Origin: Anaerobiospirillum sp. NML120448 | Lineage (GTDB): Bacteria; Pseudomonadota; Gammaproteobacteria; Enterobacterales; Succinivibrionaceae | DNA length: 46,402 nt | Direction of reading: 5' to 3' | Assembly: GCF_023050945.1 (NCBI RefSeq) | Contig: NZ_JALKIM010000027.1 | Location: 1-46,402 of the forward strand | Shown here: positions 39,297-46,402 of the stretch, one piece after another | Layout of the letters: the number at the start of each line of letters is the position of its first letter | How positions within the stretch are numbered: position 1 is the first letter of the stretch | Made by a program: the position numbers and the translations under genes | Notes under the pieces: model-generated | Seen by the model: the letters and a program-made list of their open reading frames with translations, nothing else | What the model was told of the DNA's origin: nothing | The model's database searches: none

Positions 39297-39308
39297 AAAA
39301 AAAAAAAA
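39297..39308 (-). repeat. Homopolymer tract A12 (T12) upstream of autotransporter 3
   Basis: Twelve A in the same flanks as at autotransporter 1 (GTCG ... GCATAAATTGTGCC), starting 443 bp upstream of the ATG. Confidence 0.85.
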
Positions 39309-39801
39309 GCATAAATTGTGCCTATATTGTTCGAATCAAATAAAAATCAGTCATAATTGATAAAACACTGTGGAGTAGCCTATTGCAGTGAGATAAAAAC
39401 AGAGATCATTAGCAAAATTTAAGGGTAGCAACAGGTGCGATTTTGGGCCAATAACAGATAAGCTATATATTTTATAGCGGTAATGCTATCTCTGTGAGTA
39501 GCTTTAAGTAATGCAATAAGCATGGCCAAAATAAGCCATTAAAACAGCTTATTTATCGGATTTAAATTAAATTGTTTGTAGCTTATGACTTATTAAAGTT
39601 AATGTATCGTTCCTTCCTGCTTTTCACCTTGTAAGAAAACGGCTATCAGTATTGCTTACATGGAAGCAACTAGTCACTTTAGGCTTAAGGATGAGCAAGT
39701 TCTTATTTGGCCTCATGTCTCCTAATTTCTGATATTTATCAGCCATAATCATATAGATTGAGCGGGCGATTTAACTTTTAAAGGTTTTGCGTACAAGCCA
39801 A
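39309..39801. other. Spacer between autotransporter 3 control region and autotransporter 4 terminators
   Basis: No gene is seen. The short word TGAGCGGGCG recurs near 39759. The rest shows no clear similarity to the other spacers. Confidence 0.45.
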
Positions 39802-39839
39802 AAAGGCAGTTCGCTTATTTTAATAAGCGTCCTGCCTTT
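39802..39839 (-). terminator. Distal terminator of autotransporter 4
   Basis: AAAGGCAG/CTGCCTTT enclosing CGCTTATT/AATAAGCG, nearly identical to the hairpin behind autotransporter 2. Confidence 0.75.
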
Positions 39840-39857
39840 TGTATTTTGGACTACCTA

Positions 39858-39910
39858 AAAAGAGGCTCTCAACCTAACAGAGCTTGCCTTTCTGCCAAGT
39901 CTCAAGCCTC
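39858..39910 (-). terminator. Conserved proximal terminator of autotransporter 4
   Basis: GAGGCT (39862-39867) with AGCCTC (39905-39910), followed by TTTTT on the minus strand. Confidence 0.55.
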
Positions 39911-39946
39911 AATTTAAGTAGTTTTAGTTAAATGTTCTATTTAAGC

Positions 39947-42900
39947 TTAGAACATGTAACGTGCATTGGCGTTTACACCAAACTCATCAGTGTTAGAGGA
40001 GCCAGTGTAGTTAACACCTAAGCCTAAACCAAAGTTGCCAGTAGTAGCTGATACGCCAACAGCTGCACCGTAGGTGAAGTTGTCCATGATCTCAGACTTA
40101 ACATTGGTAGATAAGTTAGAGAAGGTAGCCCACTGAGCATTGCCCTCAAACTCGTCATCACCAAAGTTGCCAGTTAAGGTCAAGTCAAAGCTTGGCTTAA
40201 CAGTCCAAGTATCAGTTACGTATTCCTTAGCGATGGTTACACCAACAGGTACGGAGAAGATGTTTAAGCTATCGCTAGAAGATTGAGCATACTCAGTTGC
40301 ATAGTCATCAATATCAAGCTTGGAGAAGCGAACACCAGCGTGTGGAGTTACGTCCATACCAGCAACAGATAACTTGTACTGACCAGTTACACCAACAGAT
40401 AAGTTAGTAGAATCGATAGAGGTAGTTACCTTACCTAAGTCAGTATTGCCCTCAATATCGTTGTCTACAGCAGTGTAGGTAACGTCAGCAACTAAGGAGA
40501 AGGCATCCATGCTGTAGCCAGCATATAAGCCTAAGCCATAGTAATCAAAGTCGTTAGATACGTTAGAACCTAAGCCCTGACCGTCTGCATCACCAGAACC
40601 TACGTTGAACATACCACCAACCTTGAAGTTTGGAGCAACTTCAATGTCAGCACCTAAAGCTAAGCCGTATAAGGTTACGTCTGCGCCGTAGGACTTGTTG
40701 TCAGCAGCAAAGCCATCAGACTCAGCGCTCTTGTAAACTGGAGTTACCCAGATTGCGCCGCCCTGACCGTTAGCAGCTGCGCTCACGCCGCTTACACCAA
40801 CACCCATGCGAGCAGAGATAGCTTCGTAGGTAGAAGCACCAGCCTCAATAGCTGCCTGTGGAGCACCACCAAATACAGCTAAACGAGCTACAGTCTCAGC
40901 GTCTACTGCATTGCCGCCATTGACAAGGATATTGCTGAGAAGCTTGTTGTCATACTTGAAGTAAGCAACTTGCTGACCATCAATAGTCTCAGCAACTAAA
41001 CGATCCTTGTTTGGATCAGTTGAAGCAACCTCCTGGGTCTTGTCTTTATCAGTGTAGAACTTGGTACCATTAGTGTAGTAACCAGCAGCTTGGATACCTA
41101 AGATCTTGTCAGCAGGAGTCTCAGCAGTGTAGTCGTTGTACTCAGAACCTAAGGCAATTAAGGTAGTCTTAACTGGCTCAGATACTACAGAGAACTGTTG
41201 CTCTGCAAGAGTCTGACTGAAGTCAAGCTTGATGTTATCAACACCTAAGTCCTCGCCCTTATTGTAGGTCTTAGAATATAAGCCATTTAAGGTCTGAACA
41301 GTTAAGGAGTCAGCACCGTCTAACAATACCTTATTAGTGCTATTGTCAAATAAGTTAATCTGACCATTTACATCAGCTAAGCTACCAGTAATGAAGAGCT
41401 TGGAATTATCTTTGTCCTCAGCAAATACAGTTGCATTACCGCCCTTGTTGTCAAAGGTAATAGCAGCCTTGCCAGCCTCGTTTAAGGCGGTAACATCAAT
41501 TGCTAAAGCAGCATTAGTACCGATATAAATATCACCCTTTGCATACTCAGCAGCCTTCTTGTTATAGAAGTTGTCAGCCTTAGCATCAGAGGTGGTTGCT
41601 GGATCAACAACAATCTTAGAGGTTGCACCTAATGTAACTTGATCTGCTACATAAGCAATAGCGCCTACGCCTTTAGCCTGCTTAGCTGGATCTTGTAAAG
41701 AACCAGTAGTAGGGTCGATAAACTGAGCGAAGATTTCCTTAACCTTGGCCTCGTCCTTATTACCTACAGAAGCAATACCGTTTTGTAAGGCATATAAGTT
41801 ACCATTTACAGAGCCAGCATCAGCTGCTTTGTCATTGTTACCAAACTTGGTAACACCAGCAAATGAGCTCTTAGAACCAAAGTCTGGATCAACAACTAAG
41901 GTACCACCATTTAAATCTAAACGATTTACGGATAAGGAACCAGTTGCGCCCTCAATGCCTTCCTTAGCATTAGAAACTTGACCTACATTGATAGTCTTAG
42001 TGCCATCAAGTTTAAGTGCGCCTTGAACATCTACTACACCACCAAAAACGCCTAAATCAGTTACATTAGCATTCTTAGTAAAAGTAGTCTTGCCACCAGT
42101 GAACTCAACATCGTCCTTAGCAGTGAAGAGGTCACCAAATTGGTTGTTACCGCTAAACTCAGCTGAGCCTGATACAGTGGTCTTGCCAGTAATATTTAAG
42201 TCACCAGCGATCTTAGAGTTACCAGTAGACTTTAACTCTAACTTGTTAGCAGCTAAGCTAGAACCAGCCTTAGAGTTTAATGAACCAACAACTACACCGT
42301 CGTCATGGGTTACCTTTAGAGCGCCAGACTCTAAGGAAACAACACCTGAATCACCAGTAACCTTAGTTAAAGTAGTTTCGCCGTTCTTGCCGTCTACAAC
42401 AAGCTTAGAACCAGTACCTAAAGTTACTTTATCAGCAATACCGCCATTCTTTAAGGTTAAGTTGGTCTTTGCTTCTACATTGAAACCAAGAGCGCCAAGA
42501 ACCTTGCCCTCATTGCCATTCTTATCAACTTGAGCAGCAAAATAGCCATCGTTGCCAGTGGCATTACCTAAGGTTAAGTTCTCATCAGTCTTGATTTGTG
42601 AACCAGCCTTCATCTCAGTAGAGGTTAAGGAGCCAAAAGTACCACGAACAGTATCGGTAGACTTGATGCCAGTTACCTCAGCATTCTCTAACTTGCTGGT
42701 GGTAACATCACTAATGATGTCTTTCTTGGCCTCAACGTCCTTCCAGGCAATTTCATTGGTCTCTTTATCAACTTTAAGGCCTTCAAGATCAGCACCACCT
42801 AAGTTTAAAGTACCCTTTAAGCGGTCGGTATCTTGAGTCTTACCAAATAACTGCTTACGTAGCTCAACAACCGCAGCATCAGAAATTACACCATAATCAG

Positions 42901-45733
42901 CAGCAAAATTGAGCTTAACAGTAGAGCCAGTAGCTGATTCGATAGAACCAGCCTCATAACCCTTTAAGGTTACAGTGCCACCAGAGATATTAATAGCAGT
43001 TAGAGCATCCTTATCAATGGTTAATTGGCCACCTGCCTGCATAACAATAGTGCCAGCCTTAATATCGAGGCCATAGGTGTCGTCGTCATGGTTATCAGGA
43101 GTGTTCTTGTTATCTAACTTACCATTTAAGGTCATGTCGCCACTAACATTGATCTTAGCGCCAGCAACAGAGGTTAATTCAGCAACAGTAAGTTCTTGAT
43201 CCTGAGTTGAGCCCTCAATGTTTTGGTAAACATTAACGGTATCGCCAGTAGAGCCAAGAGCTAACTTCTTAACATTTAAGCCCCACTTGTGGTCAACATC
43301 TTGTAGCTCAATAGCTGAAATAGTGGCTGCACCAATATCAATATTAGCGTTCTTGGTTGCAATAGACTGAGCATCCCAAGTGCCATACTCAATGTCTAAT
43401 TGTGAGCGATTAGCATTATCTTGGCCAGCTAAAGATAGGTCAACATTAATAGCACCTTGGTCAGCAGTGTGATTGGTCTTAGATACAATTTCACCTAAGG
43501 TTAAGGTAGCCTTGCTAGTAGTATCTTTACCAATAACAAGCTTAGCGCTGGTATCTTCAGACTGGATAGTATTGCCTACTGCTAAATTACCAGTATTAAC
43601 AACAAAATTACCACTAGCTGTTTGGGTGTTCTCGATAGTTAAAGTATCAGCAATTGCTAAATTACCAGAAGCACCAATACCTAATCCAGCAGCAGCTGTC
43701 TCAGTAAGAGTCATGCTCTTAGCCTTGATGGTACCGCCATCAGTGCCATGGAAATCAATCTTTTGAGTAGTAGCAGTGCCTGTTGCAGTGAATGCATCTG
43801 CATTTAGTTTGAGAGTACCATCGCCTAAATTGATGACACCACCACTAAGTGCAAAACCAGCTGTCTTGGTTTGATTTTTTGCCCAATCTTCAGCACTATT
43901 AGATAAGAGCTTGTTAAAATTATCAACGGAAATATCTAACTGACCGTGTTTTTTAACATTAATAGTTGTTAGATTATTAGCATTACCAGTTAAATCAAAC
44001 TCAGTATTAGTGAGGTCTAAGGTTGCACCCTTATTCTCAGCACCTTCTACTGTAATAGTATTAGCAGCATTGGTGTTATCAATAGTTAACTTAGAAATGG
44101 ATAAGTTGGAACTTGCTAAAGATGCAGTGCTACCTACAGATAAAGAGCCCTTATCTAACTTAATACCATTTGCAGAGTAATTACCGCCATCTACTGCAAA
44201 AGTGGCACTAGTGCCAGATACAGTAACATCACCAGAGATGTTACCCTTCTGTGCAGTTGCGTGAGTACCAGTACCTGAAACATTAGATAAAGTTAATGAG
44301 TCCTGTAATGCAAATGGAGTATTTGCTGCACTTTCTACAAAGGTAACATTCTTAGCTTGAAGCTTTGCACCAATAGCCTGGGTAAAACCAGCTTTACCTA
44401 AGGTCATATTATTAGCAGAAAGAGTTAGCTTTGTGGCAAGATTAGAGCCATTGCCTGCTTGTGCTGCAATTTCAAAATTATCAGCGTGAACAATACTATT
44501 GGTTCCAGATACAACTACAACACCTGTAGCTTTATCTGTTCCAGCACCACTAGCAATTTTAAGAGTTAATGCTTCATCAGCAATAGCGGTAGAATTACCT
44601 AAAACAACTTTCTTGCCTTCTAAAACAAGCTTTGCGTCCTGCTTTAAAACAACGTCAGCCTTTGGGCCAGTAGTTAAGTACTTACCGATTACATCAGCAT
44701 CAGAGCGTAATTCTGAGTACTTCTCTGGAGAGTCAGCAGAGGCAACACCTTGAATAGTTAGGTAAGAGCCAGAAGTTTCAGCTCCAGATGTTTTTAAATC
44801 AACATTAGCATCAAGAATAACTAAAGAGCCAAGAGCAGCTGAACCACTATCAATCTTTAAGGTTGATGGAGTAGAAGCATGTGAAGCTAAGTCAATTACT
44901 GATCCAGAAGCAAAGTGCATAACACCACGCTTTTTAGCTGTATCATCGCCTACTAAAGCAATAGTGCCAGTCTTTTCTGCATCAACAGTGATGTTTTGCT
45001 TTTGAGCGGTACCAGTAGAGCCTTCTACATAGTTAGGAATAGTCCAAGTGTTAGCACCATCACCAGAGAAGTGGATAGTACCACCAGTACCAACTAACTG
45101 CTTACCAATAACTGAGCCAGAGGCTTGGAACTCAATGGTGCCGCCAGAGCCAAGCTCGATAGTGGTTTTATCGGCTGTACCAACAGTGACACTTGTGTCA
45201 CTACCTGAAACAACTAATTTACCGCCATTGCCTAAGCCTAACTTCTCAGAGAGGCTTACGGTAGTTGCTTTAGTAGCTGTATTTGTAACAGTTACAGTGC
45301 CTTTTTGAATATCTAAAGCCTTGATATCTAAGGTAGTTGCAGCGCCATCAGAATTCTTACCAATAGTTAAAGCAGCTGAAGCGTCTGCAAGCTTAAGAGT
45401 ACCTTGTTTTGAGGTAAGAGAAACAGCGTTACTTCCACTTCCAGCAATAGAGTTAGTGCCACCAGTTAAAGCTAAGGTGAAGCCATCTGGTTTAGTGTTG
45501 TTTGCTGTTACACCACTGGTTGATACATCAATGATAACAGTACCAGTTAAATCATTACCTTGTAACTTTTCCCAAGAAGCTTGATTTGTTACGGTCTCAG
45601 CAGCCTGAGCCTGGCCAGCGGCTAAGCCCATAGTAACTACAGCTGCGGTAGCTAAGCCTTTGAAATATGCATTCTGGAAGATTGCACGGTATTGAGCCAT
45701 TAAGAACTTAATGGCATTGTTAGTTTGCTTCAT
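39947..45733 (-). CDS. Autotransporter 4 (type B barrel)
   Basis: This 1928-residue protein comes first in transcription order on the minus strand. Signal region and architecture are as in the others, and the barrel (~1662-1928) closely matches autotransporter 2. The extreme N-terminal passenger (AETVTNQASWEKLQGNDLTG, about 45-170) aligns with autotransporter 1, not with its barrel partner. The middle of the passenger (GGIADKVTLGTGSKLVVDGKNGET, then GNNQFGDLFTAKDDVEF) recalls the matching region of autotransporters 1 and 3. Blocks have therefore moved between A- and B-type genes. The start is shared with the other three and again lacks a Shine-Dalgarno. Outer-membrane location and surface display are firm for the family; the ligand or activity is unknown. 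Confidence 0.9.
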   Translation of the reverse strand: MKQTNNAIKFLMAQYRAIFQNAYFKGLATAAVVTMGLAAGQAQAAETVTNQASWEKLQGNDLTGTVIIDVSTSGVTANNTKPDGFTLALTGGTNSIAGSGSNAVSLTSKQGTLKLADASAALTIGKNSDGAATTLDIKALDIQKGTVTVTNTATKATTVSLSEKLGLGNGGKLVVSGSDTSVTVGTADKTTIELGSGGTIEFQASGSVIGKQLVGTGGTIHFSGDGANTWTIPNYVEGSTGTAQKQNITVDAEKTGTIALVGDDTAKKRGVMHFASGSVIDLASHASTPSTLKIDSGSAALGSLVILDANVDLKTSGAETSGSYLTIQGVASADSPEKYSELRSDADVIGKYLTTGPKADVVLKQDAKLVLEGKKVVLGNSTAIADEALTLKIASGAGTDKATGVVVVSGTNSIVHADNFEIAAQAGNGSNLATKLTLSANNMTLGKAGFTQAIGAKLQAKNVTFVESAANTPFALQDSLTLSNVSGTGTHATAQKGNISGDVTVSGTSATFAVDGGNYSANGIKLDKGSLSVGSTASLASSNLSISKLTIDNTNAANTITVEGAENKGATLDLTNTEFDLTGNANNLTTINVKKHGQLDISVDNFNKLLSNSAEDWAKNQTKTAGFALSGGVINLGDGTLKLNADAFTATGTATTQKIDFHGTDGGTIKAKSMTLTETAAAGLGIGASGNLAIADTLTIENTQTASGNFVVNTGNLAVGNTIQSEDTSAKLVIGKDTTSKATLTLGEIVSKTNHTADQGAINVDLSLAGQDNANRSQLDIEYGTWDAQSIATKNANIDIGAATISAIELQDVDHKWGLNVKKLALGSTGDTVNVYQNIEGSTQDQELTVAELTSVAGAKINVSGDMTLNGKLDNKNTPDNHDDDTYGLDIKAGTIVMQAGGQLTIDKDALTAINISGGTVTLKGYEAGSIESATGSTVKLNFAADYGVISDAAVVELRKQLFGKTQDTDRLKGTLNLGGADLEGLKVDKETNEIAWKDVEAKKDIISDVTTSKLENAEVTGIKSTDTVRGTFGSLTSTEMKAGSQIKTDENLTLGNATGNDGYFAAQVDKNGNEGKVLGALGFNVEAKTNLTLKNGGIADKVTLGTGSKLVVDGKNGETTLTKVTGDSGVVSLESGALKVTHDDGVVVGSLNSKAGSSLAANKLELKSTGNSKIAGDLNITGKTTVSGSAEFSGNNQFGDLFTAKDDVEFTGGKTTFTKNANVTDLGVFGGVVDVQGALKLDGTKTINVGQVSNAKEGIEGATGSLSVNRLDLNGGTLVVDPDFGSKSSFAGVTKFGNNDKAADAGSVNGNLYALQNGIASVGNKDEAKVKEIFAQFIDPTTGSLQDPAKQAKGVGAIAYVADQVTLGATSKIVVDPATTSDAKADNFYNKKAAEYAKGDIYIGTNAALAIDVTALNEAGKAAITFDNKGGNATVFAEDKDNSKLFITGSLADVNGQINLFDNSTNKVLLDGADSLTVQTLNGLYSKTYNKGEDLGVDNIKLDFSQTLAEQQFSVVSEPVKTTLIALGSEYNDYTAETPADKILGIQAAGYYTNGTKFYTDKDKTQEVASTDPNKDRLVAETIDGQQVAYFKYDNKLLSNILVNGGNAVDAETVARLAVFGGAPQAAIEAGASTYEAISARMGVGVSGVSAAANGQGGAIWVTPVYKSAESDGFAADNKSYGADVTLYGLALGADIEVAPNFKVGGMFNVGSGDADGQGLGSNVSNDFDYYGLGLYAGYSMDAFSLVADVTYTAVDNDIEGNTDLGKVTTSIDSTNLSVGVTGQYKLSVAGMDVTPHAGVRFSKLDIDDYATEYAQSSSDSLNIFSVPVGVTIAKEYVTDTWTVKPSFDLTLTGNFGDDEFEGNAQWATFSNLSTNVKSEIMDNFTYGAAVGVSATTGNFGLGLGVNYTGSSNTDEFGVNANARYMF

Positions 45734-46198
45734 TTGTAATATGAAATGAAAAATGTGTGGGATGTTTTGTCTTGGCAGCTTTAGCTTAATCTGGTTGATG
45801 TCGCAGTAAGCTCTCGCCTTGTACTGAGAGGGCGTTTAAATTTACTGATAAAAATGACGTTCAAGCATTAGGTATAATGTGGAATTTGTCGATGACTAAG
45901 TCATTCCTTACATATATACACAAAAGCTAAAGTGCTAATAGGCTCGAAGCCTAAATTTAAGGTTGTACAAGCAGTCTATGATGAGCTTGTAGCTAAGAGG
46001 TAAAAGTAGTAAAGACTTGCTTTTAAACTAGCACGCTAAAGCTAATTTAAAAGGGTCACATTCTCTATTGTTGGAAGGTACCAACTTAAAAGAGACACTA
46101 CTAGTGCGGGACGTAAGACAAAACAAATACGTAGAGCTCAATAACGTGAAAAGAGCTCTGTAATGGTGTTTTTAAACGGTGTATCTAAAAATTAGTCG
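45734..46198 (-). promoter_or_regulatory. Conserved structured leader of autotransporter 4 (type B)
   Basis: Long-range arms lie at 46114-46125 and 45763-45774 (11 bp, ending 29 nt from the ATG). CCCGCACTAGTAG is at 46098-46110 and hairpin AAATTAGC-TTTAGCGT-GCTAGTTT at 46025-46048. The invariant block is at 45986-46009, hairpin TACAAGC/GCTTGTA at 45966-45991 and hairpin TAGGCT-TCG-AGCCTA at 45939-45953. The last hairpin has the same stem as autotransporter 2 but a changed loop. Confidence 0.6.
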
Positions 46199-46212
46199 AA
46201 AAAAAAAAAAAG
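46199..46212 (-). repeat. Homopolymer tract A14 (T14) upstream of autotransporter 4
   Basis: Fourteen A between TTAGTCG and GCATAATCTATGCC, the same flank as at autotransporter 2, starting 466 bp upstream of the ATG. Similarity with the autotransporter 2 region ends at 46278. Confidence 0.85.
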
Positions 46213-46325
46213 CATAATCTATGCCTATTCTATCGGTTCTTTAAAATTAGATGAAATAAACCTTATGGCGATAAGTTATAGTAAACGACATAAATAATTA
46301 GGTAATAAATAAGCTTAGTACTACA

Positions 46326-46376
46326 TTCATGTTAAAATAGTTTTAGGTATAGCTCAATATAGTCTCTTAACATGAA
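46326..46376. repeat. 10-bp inverted repeat at the right window edge
   Basis: TTCATGTTAA (46326-46335) and TTAACATGAA (46367-46376) are perfect inverse copies 31 bp apart. An ATG at 46372 opens a frame (MKVRKFKTDI) running off the window without a ribosome site, so I cannot say whether a gene starts here. Confidence 0.5.
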
Positions 46377-46402
46377 AGTACGTAAATTTAAAACTGATAT
46401 TG

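Noticed and set aside
19749-45584. Many plus-strand frames of 60-250 codons opposite the autotransporters
   Set aside because: They are Pro/Ser/Val/Leu-rich antisense shadows of the repetitive passengers, with no start signals of their own.
1-46402. tRNA or rRNA genes
   Set aside because: None recognised by eye on either strand; a dedicated search such as tRNAscan-SE would be needed to exclude them fully.

Overview
The window looks like an accessory region of an AT-rich gammaproteobacterial chromosome. GlgX, a fused NadE, an MdtG-like MFS pump, an ISAs1 insertion sequence and classical autotransporters all point that way. A Succinivibrionaceae-type host (Anaerobiospirillum/Succinatimonas-like) is my best guess, but it is an inference from protein style, not a database result.

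Layout. 1-2.6 kb: glgX (minus strand, TTG start). 2.6-4.1 kb: a gene-free stretch ending in nine tandem ~69-bp repeats, directly upstream of nadE (4211-6250). 5.7-8.5 kb: the last ~515 bp of nadE plus its downstream region occur twice, and between the copies lies an orphan RsrI-like (GAATTC-type) adenine methyltransferase gene. The copies differ at 11 coding positions, 10 of them silent. This is the pattern expected if a methylase cassette arrived together with a foreign nadE 3' end. 9.3-14.6 kb: one very large Type ISP restriction-modification protein (Mrr-like nuclease, helicase/translocase, N6-adenine methylase, specificity domain). The methylase and this enzyme form a small DNA-modification/defence island. 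14.9-17.9 kb: a small lipoprotein, a complete ISAs1-family element with a perfect 10-bp target duplication, and an MFS efflux pump.

19.6-46.2 kb: four huge paralogous autotransporter genes (1906-1933 codons, all minus strand), arranged as an alternating A-B-A-B tandem array. This looks like duplication of a two-gene, ~13.6 kb unit. Each gene has the same 44-residue signal region, a long beta-helix-like passenger, a ~275-residue outer-membrane barrel and its own terminators. Upstream of each lies (i) a homopolymeric A/T tract of different length (13, 17, 12 and 14 bp) in conserved flanks, and (ii) a 437-465 nt leader between tract and ATG. The leaders share islands that form hairpins whose stem sequences change between A and B types while pairing is kept, plus a long-range inverted repeat whose second arm ends ~30 nt before each ATG. 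None of the four starts has a clear Shine-Dalgarno sequence.

The most interesting proposal from this window is that the four autotransporters form a surface-antigen switching locus. Tract-length variation would tune or switch each gene, and a conserved structured leader RNA, which I do not recognise as a known class, would control translation or transcription. Tract variation, promoter positions and RNA structure are inferred from comparing the four copies and have not been measured.
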